Part shown: one piece after another, positions 48,596 to 56,740 of the stretch | Position numbering within the stretch: the stretch's first letter is position 1 | Layout: each line of letters starts with the position of its first letter | NCBI RefSeq assembly: GCF_016862935.1 | Contig: NZ_BONX01000044.1 | Location: 186,001 to 250,000 of the forward strand | DNA length: 64,000 nt | Direction: 5' to 3' | Origin: Plantactinospora mayteni | GTDB lineage: Bacteria; Actinomycetota; Actinomycetes; Mycobacteriales; Micromonosporaceae | The notes under the pieces: model-generated | What the model saw: the letters and a program-made list of their open reading frames with translations, nothing else | What the model was told of the DNA's origin: nothing | Databases searched by the model: none | Translations under genes and position numbers: made by a program

Positions 48596-50838
48596 CGACC
48601 GCTCCACGCCCAGGCCGGCTCACCGGCTCCGCCGGCCGGAGCCGGGGCCGGGGTCGGGGTCGGGGTCGGAGCCGGCGTCGGAGCCGGGGTCGGCGTCGGC
48701 GTCGGCGTACCGGACCGGCGGCGCAGCGCCGACCAGGCCCGGTGCAGGTCAGCCGGGCCGATCTCGTCGATCGAGTCGACGAACCCGCCGACCCCGATCC
48801 CGACCGGTACGGCCAGGTGCAGCTCGCCGCCCTTGTGCGGCAGTACGTGGCTGCGCAGTGCCCGCCACAGCTCCGCCGCGTCGCAGCAGTCGTCGTACGT
48901 CGGCAGCCCGATCCGGCGCAGCAGCGTCTCGGTACGGTCGGCGACGGACTCCGGCAGCCGCCCCGCGGCCACGCCCAGCCGGCAGGAGAGCGCCATCCCG
49001 ATCGCCACCGCCTCGCCGTGCCGGAGCCGGTAGCCGGACCGCTCCTCCAGTACGTGCCCGAACTCGTGGCCGAAGTCGGCCAGCCGGCGCAGCCGCCGCT
49101 CCCAGGGGTTCTCCTCCAGCTCGACCAGCATCGCGGCGACCGCGCGCCGGAGCACCTCGTCGAGCACCGGGGCGGCGCCGGGGTCGCGCAGCACGGCGTG
49201 GTGCTCCTCGACCAGGCGGTAGAGGTGGGCGTCCCGGACCAGTGCGATCTTGACGATCTCGGCCAGCCCGCACCGGAACTCGGCATCCGGCAGGGTCGCC
49301 AGGAATCCGGCGTCGCAGAGGCAGGCCAGCGGCGGATGGTACGCCCCGAGCAGGTTCTTCCGGCCGTCCAGGTCGACGCCGACCTTCAGCCCGACCCCCG
49401 CGTCGACCAGCCCGACCAGGGTGGTCGGGACGCGCAGGTACGGCGTACCGCCGGGGTGGCAGGCGGCGACGTAGCCGACCAGGTCGAGCACCGTACCGCC
49501 GCCGACCGCCAGGATCCGGTCGCCGGGCCCGAGGCCGAGCCGGCGTACCCGCCGCAGCAGCCGCCCGGCGGCGTCGAAGGTCTTGCCCCGGGGCGAGCTG
49601 CGTACCGGCAGCACCGTGCAACCGGCGAGCCGCCCCTGCCGGTACCGCCGGTCGAGCGCGTCCCGGACGGCGGCGGTGACGGCCGGCGAGTAGTCGTCCA
49701 CCACCGCCAGCACCCGGGCGCCGGCCGGCAGGTATCCGGAGAGCACCGGGTTGTCCGGGGCGAGGACCCCGGCGGTGAAGCTGACCCGGTAGCCCAGCTC
49801 CCGAATCCGGTGCACCCGGACCGGCGCCGGCACCGACGACCGCCGCCCCGGTCCCGGCACGGCGGAGGCCGAGGACGTGCCCGGCAAGGACGTGCCCGGC
49901 AAGGACGTGCCCGGCACACCGGACGCCGGGAGCACTGCCGGCCGCCCCGGCGCCTGGTCGAAGCCGGCGTTCGGTGTGCCGGGTGCCGGGAGCACTGCCG
50001 GCGCTTCGGACGCCGAGGAGACCGCCGGGGCGCCGGCCGCCGACGGGGGTGCCGGTGGGTGCGCCGGCCAGATCCGGTGGTCGCCGGGGCCGTGCCGGTG
50101 CAACAGTCGGGCCACCGCGGCCAGCGCCGCCCGCCGGATCAGTGCCGGGTCGGCAGCCCGGTCGAGCTGGTCGGCGAGTACGTCGTCGTGGCCGGCGAGG
50201 TGGCGGAGCGCCGACTCCTCGTCGGGGCGTACCGGGGTGGGATCGGCGAGCAGGGTGTCCACGTCGACCAGCAGCACGGGATCGCGTGCCTCGGCGGCGA
50301 GCGCCGGTTCGCCGGCCAGCACCCGGGCGCTCCAGTGCAGGGAGGCCAACAGCGACGGCAGGTCGTCGTGCACCCGGACCGCGTGGGCGTACCGGCGGTA
50401 CATGGCGGCGGCCAGCGCGGTGGTGGCGGTTGCCGGCGGCCCGGCGAGGGAGACGAAGGCGTCCCGCCGGCCGAGCCCGGTCGCGACGGCGGCCCGCACC
50501 ACCGCGCGTACCGGATCGGGGCCGTCCGGCGCGGCGAGGTCACCGGCGTCGACGGTTCGGTGCTGGTCGAGCGCGCCGCGTTCCCGCCAGTACCCGAGAT
50601 AGGTGTCGAGCCGGCGGCGCCGCTCCGGCCGGTCGCCGACGGCGAGGACCCGGCGCGCACCGCCGAGCGCCCGCAGCAGGGTGGCGTCGCCGGGCCGCCA
50701 CAGGTCCCGCCGCATCCGCAGCTCGAAGGTGTCGATCAGCTCGGCCCGGAGCGTGTCCTTGTGCCCGGGCGGGGACACCGCCGGGCTGGGCAGGTCGCGG
50801 GGCCGGGCCAGGGCCGCGGCCCCGGAGGTCGACGACAT
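48592..50838 (-). CDS. Double-domain sugar-phosphate cyclase (2-epi-5-epi-valiolone synthase/dehydroquinate synthase superfamily)
   Basis: This is a 748-residue protein. The C-terminal domain (about 345-720) is a complete cyclase: GGGTVLDLVGYVA (NAD site), RVPTTLVGLVDAGVGLK, GRKNLLGAYHPP, and zinc ligands in GLAEIVKIAL (Glu), DFGHEFGH (His) and RHGEAVAIG (His), ending LHLAVPVGIGVGGF. The VGLVDAGVG and PVGIG segments are closer to sedoheptulose-7-phosphate cyclases (AcbC, ValA) than to AroB. The N-terminal 30-255 aligns to the same fold (GLGRRDAFVSLAG, AAAMYRRYAH) but has lost the glycine loop and zinc ligands. Pro/Ala/Ser-rich linkers, including a Thr-Pro tail, surround the domains. Confidence 0.85.
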   Translation of the reverse strand: MSSTSGAAALARPRDLPSPAVSPPGHKDTLRAELIDTFELRMRRDLWRPGDATLLRALGGARRVLAVGDRPERRRRLDTYLGYWRERGALDQHRTVDAGDLAAPDGPDPVRAVVRAAVATGLGRRDAFVSLAGPPATATTALAAAMYRRYAHAVRVHDDLPSLLASLHWSARVLAGEPALAAEARDPVLLVDVDTLLADPTPVRPDEESALRHLAGHDDVLADQLDRAADPALIRRAALAAVARLLHRHGPGDHRIWPAHPPAPPSAAGAPAVSSASEAPAVLPAPGTPNAGFDQAPGRPAVLPASGVPGTSLPGTSLPGTSSASAVPGPGRRSSVPAPVRVHRIRELGYRVSFTAGVLAPDNPVLSGYLPAGARVLAVVDDYSPAVTAAVRDALDRRYRQGRLAGCTVLPVRSSPRGKTFDAAGRLLRRVRRLGLGPGDRILAVGGGTVLDLVGYVAACHPGGTPYLRVPTTLVGLVDAGVGLKVGVDLDGRKNLLGAYHPPLACLCDAGFLATLPDAEFRCGLAEIVKIALVRDAHLYRLVEEHHAVLRDPGAAPVLDEVLRRAVAAMLVELEENPWERRLRRLADFGHEFGHVLEERSGYRLRHGEAVAIGMALSCRLGVAAGRLPESVADRTETLLRRIGLPTYDDCCDAAELWRALRSHVLPHKGGELHLAVPVGIGVGGFVDSIDEIGPADLHRAWSALRRRSGTPTPTPTPAPTPAPTPTPTPAPAPAGGAGEPAWAWSGR

Positions 50839-50842
50839 CGCC

Positions 50843-52339
50843 TCACACCGACGCTTGCTCGGCGCAGGCCCGGCGCAGCAGCTCGACCAGCGGCTGGCGC
50901 GGCCGGCACCGGTCGAACCGGAACGAGCGCATCAGCTCGTCGATCGCCGCCTCGTCCATCCCCCGGAACAGCTCGCCGAACTCCGGCAGCAGCGCCTCGG
51001 CGAAGAGGATCTGCGGCACCAACCGGCCGATCAGGAACTCGCTGCCGAACGGAAACGGCAGGTAGTCCGGGAACTCCCGGGCGAACAGCTCCTGGAGCGG
51101 GCGCATCACCTGCTGGATCTGGTCGTGCCGGCCGCCCCAGAGGTCGACGCCGAGCCGGGCCTTCTTCTCCAGTACCGGCCGGATCCGGCGCATCCACGGG
51201 CTCTCCGGGTCGACGGTCAGCGGCGCCGCCACCCCGATGTCCTTGTAGGGCCAGAACGCCCAGTTGGCCCGGTGCCGGGTGTAGATCTCGAACTGGTCGG
51301 CGAGCAGGTCGAGCCGCATCCGGTCCCGTTCGGGTTCGCCGGTGAAGACCGCGTTGAACTCGCCGACGTAGACCGGCGTACCGGTGCGGAGCATGTACTC
51401 GCTGCGCTTGAGGTAGGTCCGCTCCAGCACACTCGCGTCGAAGTACTGGTCCCGGGACTGGTCCGGCAGCAGGATGCCGTGCTCGTAGCCGATGCCGTCC
51501 GGGGACTCCCAGACGTGGGTCAGGTGTGCCACCCCGGGGTAGCGACCGTCCGGTACGTAGCCGGGCGGCGCGTAGTCGTGGTGCGAGTAGACCACGTTGG
51601 GCAGCGGTTCGGCGTAGACGTCGAAGTCGTTGGAGTAGCGGTTGCCCTCCAGGATCACGATGTGCTCCGGGTCGACCTCGCGGATCGCCTCGACGAGCCG
51701 GCGCGAGTACGGCCCGATCACCTCCCCGGTCGGGTCGGCCGGCTCGTTGACCGGGTTGTACGCGGCCACCCACGGCTCGTCCCGGTAGCGGCCGGCGATC
51801 TCCCGCCAGAGGTGTACGACCCGGTCCTGGAAGTGCGGGTGCTGCCAGAACTGGGCCACGTGGGTGGGGTTGTCGCTGTGCCAGTCCTGGTTCTGCCAGC
51901 CGGGCAGCGCGTGCAGGTCGATGATGGTGCGTACGCCGACCGCGGCGAGCAGCTCGATGGCCCGGTCCAGGTGGTGGAAGCCGGACTCCACGATCTCGAA
52001 CGGTCGCCGGTCGTCCTCCAGGTGCCGGTAGTTGACCGGGATCCGCACCACGTTGCAGCCCAGCCCGGCGATGAACCGGGCGTCGTCGGCGGTGAAGAAG
52101 TGCTCCAGGAAGCGGTCGAAGAAGAACCGTGCCCGCTCCGGCCCGAGTACGTCCCGCACGGCAGCCCGCATGCCCTGCTCGTACGCCGGGAATCCGGTCA
52201 TCCAGTTCTCGAAGTTGAGCCAACCGGCGAGGCCAATGCCCCGCCAGATAACCGGCTGCCCGTCGCCGTCGACTATTTGATCGCCATTGGTCCGGAGAAA
52301 TCCTCCGGGGCATGCCAAAGCAAACCGGGACACGGACAT
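50843..52339 (-). CDS. Intracellular GH5-type (cellulase-fold) glycoside hydrolase, first gene of the cyclase operon
   Basis: This 498-residue TIM-barrel glycosidase reads VIWRGIGLAGWLN, CNVVRIPVNYRHL, IIDLHALPGWQN, the general acid YNPVNEPAD (Glu) and the nucleophile VYVGEFNAV (Glu), with WAFWPYKD at the end of the barrel. These match clan GH-A family 5. A C-terminal helical part of about 120 residues is extra. There is no signal peptide, so it should act in the cytosol on a small glycoside rather than on polymeric cellulose. ATG at 52339 is chosen. It is separated by four bases from the cyclase gene and lies about 100 bases from a CebR-like site. Confidence 0.85.
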   Translation of the reverse strand: MSVSRFALACPGGFLRTNGDQIVDGDGQPVIWRGIGLAGWLNFENWMTGFPAYEQGMRAAVRDVLGPERARFFFDRFLEHFFTADDARFIAGLGCNVVRIPVNYRHLEDDRRPFEIVESGFHHLDRAIELLAAVGVRTIIDLHALPGWQNQDWHSDNPTHVAQFWQHPHFQDRVVHLWREIAGRYRDEPWVAAYNPVNEPADPTGEVIGPYSRRLVEAIREVDPEHIVILEGNRYSNDFDVYAEPLPNVVYSHHDYAPPGYVPDGRYPGVAHLTHVWESPDGIGYEHGILLPDQSRDQYFDASVLERTYLKRSEYMLRTGTPVYVGEFNAVFTGEPERDRMRLDLLADQFEIYTRHRANWAFWPYKDIGVAAPLTVDPESPWMRRIRPVLEKKARLGVDLWGGRHDQIQQVMRPLQELFAREFPDYLPFPFGSEFLIGRLVPQILFAEALLPEFGELFRGMDEAAIDELMRSFRFDRCRPRQPLVELLRRACAEQASV

Positions 52340-52441
52340 GCCACCCCCTGCCTTTCCCGTCGTCGGGTGCATTGCCCGTTCGGATCGATATTGACTCAAT
52401 ACGATGGGGCGACAATCGTCAAGGGGTCGAGCATGATCAAA

Positions 52442-52455
52442 TGGACGCGCTCCCA
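52442..52455. promoter_or_regulatory. Weak CebR-like operator upstream of the GH5/cyclase operon
   Basis: TGGACGCGCTCCCA keeps the right half-site and centre of TGGGAGCGCTCCCA and differs at two positions on the left, so 12 of 14 match. It lies 103 bases before the ATG of the GH5 gene. Alone it would be marginal. It gains weight from two better copies in the same window in front of carbohydrate-related genes. Confidence 0.45.
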
Positions 52456-52614
52456 CGGCGTACCTGTCGAGCCCGGAGCGTTGCACCGCGAGCCCGAGCC
52501 GTCGGCGGGGCCAACCGCCCCGAGGTTGTTGCCGGGCGCGATCCGAGGCGATATTTTGCGCGGGGATGTTTGCGATCCCACCACCGGTCCCCACCGCACA
52601 CCTCGGGCGGAAAA

Positions 52615-52716
52615 ATGGTTTGGCCGCGAGCGTTCAGGTCGGTCCTATCCGTCGTACGGCGCCTGATGAGGCGCCGTCGCCGGCGCAACCGCCGTGACCC
52701 GTTTCTCTACAAGTGA
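52615..52716 (+). CDS. Possible 33-residue arginine-rich peptide
   Basis: From ATG 52615, weakly preceded by GGGCGGA, a frame of 33 codons reads MVWPRAFRSVLSVVRRLM followed by a run of six Arg, then NRRDPFLYK and a stop. The amphipathic first half, poly-Arg centre and ordered C-terminus (RRDPFLY) look like a selected peptide rather than random spacer, although no family is recognised. A perfect stem-loop falls within it. It could be a leader peptide for the kinase gene 116 bases downstream or an independent membrane-active micropeptide. Confidence 0.35.
   Translation: MVWPRAFRSVLSVVRRLMRRRRRRNRRDPFLYK
52656..52677. terminator. Stem-loop ACGGCGCCT-GATG-AGGCGCCGT
   Basis: A perfect nine-base stem with a four-base loop lies upstream of the DesK-type kinase gene and within the possible Arg-rich peptide frame. 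No U-tract follows. It could be a terminator for a transcript started in the gap, an attenuator for the kinase operon, or simply Arg-codon symmetry (CGC/GCG). Confidence 0.4.
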
Positions 52717-52831
52717 GGTGCGACGCGAATCCGGAATCACCCGCCGCCGGGAGCCGCTCGCCAGGCGCCTGCACAGGCCGGACGCGGGGCACGTCCGCCC
52801 GAGCCGGGTCCGAGGACATAGCATCGGCCGG

Positions 52832-54145
52832 ATGGCGAGCCCTCCCGACCTGCCCGGGCGTGATCCGCAGCTACGCCGGCCTCGGATCGCCACCCTGGTC
52901 GCGCTGGTCAGCACGCTGCTGACTGCCCTGATGCTGCCGGGGATCGGGCTGGCCCGCGAGTCGGACCCGGTGTGGATCGTGCTCGGCTCGATCGGCATCG
53001 TCGCCGTCGCCACCGCCCAGATCGTGGCGCTGTACGTCCTGCTCACGCCCTGGCTGACCACCTCGACCCGGCACCGGGCCCTGGCCGGATACCTGGGAAC
53101 CGCCGTCGCCTCCGTACCGCTGGTCGGTCCGGTCGCGGCCGGCGAGTGGCCGACCTGGGCCTGGCTGGGTGCCTCGATCGCCGCTACCGCGCCGCTGCTG
53201 CTCGGCCGCTGGGCCGCGGCCCTGGCGGTCACGGCGACCGTCGGCGTCACGGTCGTACTGGCCTGGTCGACCGGGGGCGAGGTGGCGGACAACCTCCTGA
53301 TCACCGGCGGCATCGGGCTCTCCGTCGCGGCGATCGGCTGGCTCCAGGTGTGGTTCTGGGACCTGCTGGTGCAGGCGCAGCAGGGCCGGGCCGCCCAGGC
53401 CCGGCTGGCCGCCACCCAGGAGCGGCTCCGGTTCGCCCGGGACGTACACGACCTGCTCGGGCACCACCTCTCGGTGATCGCGCTGAAGGCCGAACTCGCG
53501 GCCCGGCTCGCGCCGGTCGACCCGCAACGGGCCGGGCGGGAGGCGGCCGAGGTGCAGCGACTGGCCGTCTCGGCCCTGGCCGAGGTACGCGAGGCGGTGC
53601 ACGGCTACCGTGCCGTGGACCTGCGCGAACAACTGGCGGCGACCGCCGAGGTACTGCGCTCCTCCGGGGTACGCTGCACGGTCGAGCAGCCGGCCGACGA
53701 CGTACCGGCGGAGGTCGCCGCCCAGCTCGCTCCGGTGCTGCGCGAGGCGAGCACCAACCTGCTGCGGCACAGCCGGGCCACCTGGTGCACGATCGAGGTC
53801 GGTCGGGAAGCCGACCGGTTCCGGCTGACCGTCGCGAACGACGGGGCGGGGCCGACCGCACCGGACCGGCACAGCTCGGGGCTGCGCGGTCTCGCCGACC
53901 GGCTGGCCGACGCCGACGGGACGCTCCGAACGGAACACCGCGACGGCGTCTTCACGATCGAGGCCGTCGTACCGGCCCCGAAAGTGCCGGACGGTTCGGA
54001 CGTACCGAACGACGCGGAACCGGGTAGCACGGAACCAGGCGGGGCGGGGCCGGGCGGCGGCGATGGGGTGGAGCCGCGGGTTGCGGGATCACGGACGGGA
54101 GGCGAGGGCGGTGGGCGAGATGACGGCGGTGGGCGGGACGGGTGA
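52832..54145 (+). CDS. DesK/NarX-type sensor histidine kinase
   Basis: This 437-residue kinase of the HisKA_3 class has about five or six membrane helices in residues 20-175 with no large external sensor. The dimer/phospho-acceptor helix FARDVHDLLGHHLSVIALKAEL (His) follows, then HATPase motifs REASTNLLRHSRA and SSGLRGLADRLADADG. A disordered tail of about 60 residues, rich in Pro, Gly, Glu and Asp, ends the protein. ATG at 52832 is chosen over a poor upstream extension. It probably senses membrane state or a lipid-soluble signal and phosphorylates the NarL-like regulator 36 bases downstream. Confidence 0.92.
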   Translation: MASPPDLPGRDPQLRRPRIATLVALVSTLLTALMLPGIGLARESDPVWIVLGSIGIVAVATAQIVALYVLLTPWLTTSTRHRALAGYLGTAVASVPLVGPVAAGEWPTWAWLGASIAATAPLLLGRWAAALAVTATVGVTVVLAWSTGGEVADNLLITGGIGLSVAAIGWLQVWFWDLLVQAQQGRAAQARLAATQERLRFARDVHDLLGHHLSVIALKAELAARLAPVDPQRAGREAAEVQRLAVSALAEVREAVHGYRAVDLREQLAATAEVLRSSGVRCTVEQPADDVPAEVAAQLAPVLREASTNLLRHSRATWCTIEVGREADRFRLTVANDGAGPTAPDRHSSGLRGLADRLADADGTLRTEHRDGVFTIEAVVPAPKVPDGSDVPNDAEPGSTEPGGAGPGGGDGVEPRVAGSRTGGEGGGRDDGGGRDG

Positions 54146-54181
54146 GTGGCGGGCACCGGCACCGACCGGGGAGGGCCGGCC

Positions 54182-54787
54182 ATGATCCGGGTACTGCTCG
54201 CCGACGACGAGGAGCTGATCCGGGTCGCGGTCGCCGCCCTGCTCGACCTGGAACCCGACATCGAGGTGGTGGCGCAGGCCGCCGACGGCCGGGCGGCGGT
54301 GCGGGCCGCGTTGGCGCACCGGCCGGACGTCGCGGTGGTCGACCTGGAGATGCCGGCGCTGGACGGGCTGGGCGTCGCCGCCGAACTGGCCAGGACGCTG
54401 CCGTCCTGCGCGGTGGTCATCCTGACCGGTCGCGGCCGGCCCGCGCACCTGCGCCGGGCACTCACCACCGGCGCCCGGGGCTTCCTGGCCAAGGGCGCAC
54501 CGGGCGGCGCGCTGGCCGACGTCGTGCGGCGGGTGCACGGCGGGGCGCGGTACGTCGACCCGACGCTGGCGGCGGAGGCCCTGACCGCACCCGAGTGCCC
54601 GCTGACCCCGCGCGAACTGGAGGTGCTCCGGCTGGCCGGTACCGACGTGCCGGTCTCGGTCATCGCCCGGCGTACCTCCCTGTCGCAGGGGACGGTACGC
54701 AACCATCTGGCCGCCGTTGTCGGCAAGCTCGGGGTCGCCAGCCGGGCGGAGGCGTACCGGATGGCCACCGACAACGGCTGGCTCTGA
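54182..54787 (+). CDS. NarL/FixJ-family response regulator
   Basis: This is a 201-residue two-domain regulator. The receiver (about 1-120) has LLADDEELIR, VAVVDLEMPALDG with the acceptor Asp, and GFLAKGAPGGAL. The LuxR-type helix-turn-helix (about 138-200) reads LTPRELEVLRL, SLSQGTVRNHLAAVVGKLGV. ATG at 54182 is 37 bases after the kinase stop and fits the usual N-terminus MIRVLLADDE. It forms a standard two-component pair with the upstream DesK-type kinase; target genes are unknown. Confidence 0.93.
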   Translation: MIRVLLADDEELIRVAVAALLDLEPDIEVVAQAADGRAAVRAALAHRPDVAVVDLEMPALDGLGVAAELARTLPSCAVVILTGRGRPAHLRRALTTGARGFLAKGAPGGALADVVRRVHGGARYVDPTLAAEALTAPECPLTPRELEVLRLAGTDVPVSVIARRTSLSQGTVRNHLAAVVGKLGVASRAEAYRMATDNGWL

Positions 54788-54857
54788 CCGACCACCGTCG
54801 TCGTGGCGAGGAAGCGCCGAACGGGCGACCATGGCGGGGCGCGGCTCCCGTACCGTG

Positions 54858-56666
54858 ATGGCTGTGCGTGGCGCGGGCGCGAGACTGGGCATCGACTTCG
54901 GCACCTACAACACCGTGGCGGTACTGGCGCTGCCGGGCCGGGAACCCCGTCCCCTGCTCTTCGACGGGTCGCCACTGCTGCGCTCGGCGGTCTGCGCCGA
55001 CACCGGCGAGCGGCTGCTGGTCGGCCAGGACGCGCTGCACACCGCGCTCTCGCTGCCACAGTCCTACGAGCCCTATCCGAAGCGCTGTGTCGACGAGGGC
55101 ACCGTGCTGCTCGGCGGCCGGGAGATGCCGGTCGAGGACCTGTTCGCCGCGCCGCTGCGCCGGGTGGCCAGCGAGGTACGCCTGATCACCACCGAGCCGG
55201 TCACCGAGGCGGTACTGACCTATCCGGCCGCCTGGGGTACGCACCGTCGGGGCACCCTGCTGGCCGCGGCCAACAAGGTGCTGCCGACCGTACGCCTGGT
55301 CGCCGAGCCGGTCGCCGCCGCCAACTTCTTCGTCGAGGTGGCTGGGAGGGACCTGCCGGTCGGGCGGTGTGCGGTGGTCTACGACTTCGGTGCCGGCACC
55401 TTCGACGTGACCGTGGTACGCCGCTCCGCCGACGGGTTCGAGGTGCTGGCGACCGAGGGGCTCGCCGACTGCGGCGGGCTCGACGTCGACGCCGCGATCG
55501 TGGAGCGGATCGGTGCCACGATCGGCAGCCGGGACGAGTCGCTGTGGGCCCGGCTGACCAGCCCGGAGACCACCTCCGACCGGCGGGCCAGCCAGCAGCT
55601 CTGGTCCAACGCGCGGGCCGGCAAGGAGATGCTGACCCGGAGCACCACGACGCTGATCCACGTACCACTGTTCGATGTGGACATGCCGCTCGGCCGGGAG
55701 GAACTGGACGAGCTGGCCGCGCCGGTCGTCGCGCGTACCGTGACGACCACCCGCAGCCTGCTCGGCCGGCTGGACGACGCGGAGTCGGCGCTCGCGGCGG
55801 TCTTCCTCTCCGGCGGGTCCAGCCGGATGCCGGCGGTCGCCACCGCACTGCACCGGGCGCTGGCCATCGCGCCGAGCGTCGTGGAGCAGCCGGAACTGGT
55901 GGTCGCCGAGGGCAGCCTGCGGATCCCGGCCGGCTCCGGCGGTCCGGCCACCGGCGGTACGACGGCGGCGCTGCCGACCCCCGAGCCCGCGACCGCCGGG
56001 GCGGGCGCCGGTGCGCCGGGCGGGCGGTTCGGCCGGTGGGCGGCGCTGTCCTGGTCCCGGCGGGTCCAGGTCGCGGGTGCGGCCGTGGCGGTCGCCGCCG
56101 TCCTCGCCGCGGCCACCGTCGCCGCCGCCGTCGCCGGGGGCGGCGACCGTGACCGGGGTACGGAGTTGGCCGGTGCCGGGCCCAGCGGTTCCGCGACCCC
56201 CAGCTCCAGCCCGACACCCCAGCCGTCCGTCACGCCGACGGTGACCGCGGCCGGCGTGGACAGCTGCCTGGTCGGCACCTGGCGGAGCGTCAACAGCCAG
56301 TCGTTCAAGAAGATCGACAACCAGGAGGTGCAGTTCAGCGGCGGTGCCGGCACCATTCAGACCTACACGGCGGACGGCAGGGTGACGCTGAACTTCAGCA
56401 AGACCACGGACACGACCGCGAACTACAAGGGAGTCCGCTGGAGAGAGCGGACCAGGGGTACCGCCTCGGGCAACGTGTCCCATCGCGGTGGCGTCGAATA
56501 CATCAGCGGCGTACGGGCCAAGGGGAACGTCGTGCTCTACCGGGGCAGCAGCCGGAACGCCAGTGTGCCGCTGTCGCTGGTGCTGGATCCGAGCGAATAC
56601 ATCTGCTCCGGCGACACGATGCGGTTCTTCGGCAGCGGCACCAGCGAGTGGGTCCGGGTCCGCTGA
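54858..56666 (+). CDS. Hsp70-family ATPase fused to a membrane segment and an external beta-rich domain
   Basis: This is a 602-residue protein. Residues about 8-385 are an Hsp70/actin-type ATPase (LGIDFGTYNTVAV, TEAVLTYPAAW, VVYDFGAGTFDVTVV, AAVFLSGGSSRMP). No substrate-binding domain of the DnaK kind follows. Instead there is a Gly/Ala/Pro linker, one membrane helix at about residues 395-430, a Ser/Pro/Thr linker and a C-terminal domain of about 130 residues with CLVGTWRSVNSQSF and GTIQTYTADGRV, a lipocalin-like beta barrel pattern with two Cys. The fold suggests ATP-driven signalling across the membrane. ATG at 54858 is preferred; an in-frame ATG at 54831 is possible. Confidence 0.85.
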   Translation: MAVRGAGARLGIDFGTYNTVAVLALPGREPRPLLFDGSPLLRSAVCADTGERLLVGQDALHTALSLPQSYEPYPKRCVDEGTVLLGGREMPVEDLFAAPLRRVASEVRLITTEPVTEAVLTYPAAWGTHRRGTLLAAANKVLPTVRLVAEPVAAANFFVEVAGRDLPVGRCAVVYDFGAGTFDVTVVRRSADGFEVLATEGLADCGGLDVDAAIVERIGATIGSRDESLWARLTSPETTSDRRASQQLWSNARAGKEMLTRSTTTLIHVPLFDVDMPLGREELDELAAPVVARTVTTTRSLLGRLDDAESALAAVFLSGGSSRMPAVATALHRALAIAPSVVEQPELVVAEGSLRIPAGSGGPATGGTTAALPTPEPATAGAGAGAPGGRFGRWAALSWSRRVQVAGAAVAVAAVLAAATVAAAVAGGGDRDRGTELAGAGPSGSATPSSSPTPQPSVTPTVTAAGVDSCLVGTWRSVNSQSFKKIDNQEVQFSGGAGTIQTYTADGRVTLNFSKTTDTTANYKGVRWRERTRGTASGNVSHRGGVEYISGVRAKGNVVLYRGSSRNASVPLSLVLDPSEYICSGDTMRFFGSGTSEWVRVR

Positions 56667-56703
56667 CCCACCGACCGCCTCGGCGAGCAGACCGAGTCGC
56701 GGC

Positions 56704-56740
56704 TCAGAAGAGGGTCAGCGGGTCAGAAGAGGGTCAGCGG
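56704..56740. repeat. Tandem 18-19-base duplication at the end of the DUF72 gene
   Basis: TCAGAAGAGGGTCAGCGG occurs twice head to tail. It duplicates the last codons and the stop of the minus-strand DUF72 gene, so a second identical C-terminus and stop follow the real one. It is probably a slippage product without effect on the protein. Confidence 0.85.

Larger units (their letters stand above)
52340..52831. promoter_or_regulatory. Divergent region between the cyclase operon and the DesK-type kinase
   Basis: This 492-base gap contains the promoter side of the seven-gene operon, a partial CebR-like operator (52442-52455), a possible 33-residue basic peptide gene (52615-52716) and a stem-loop inside it (52656-52677). 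Its GC content is lower than that of the flanking genes, particularly at 52540-52620. No other feature is evident. Confidence 0.5.

Noticed and set aside
48592-50838. Housekeeping 3-dehydroquinate synthase (AroB)
   Set aside because: The double-domain build, the VGLVDAGVG and PVGIG segments and the absence of other shikimate genes fit the sedoheptulose-7-phosphate-cyclase branch better.
50843-52339. Secreted cellulase
   Set aside because: The catalytic motifs are GH5-like but there is no signal peptide or carbohydrate-binding module, and the gene heads an intracellular biosynthetic operon.
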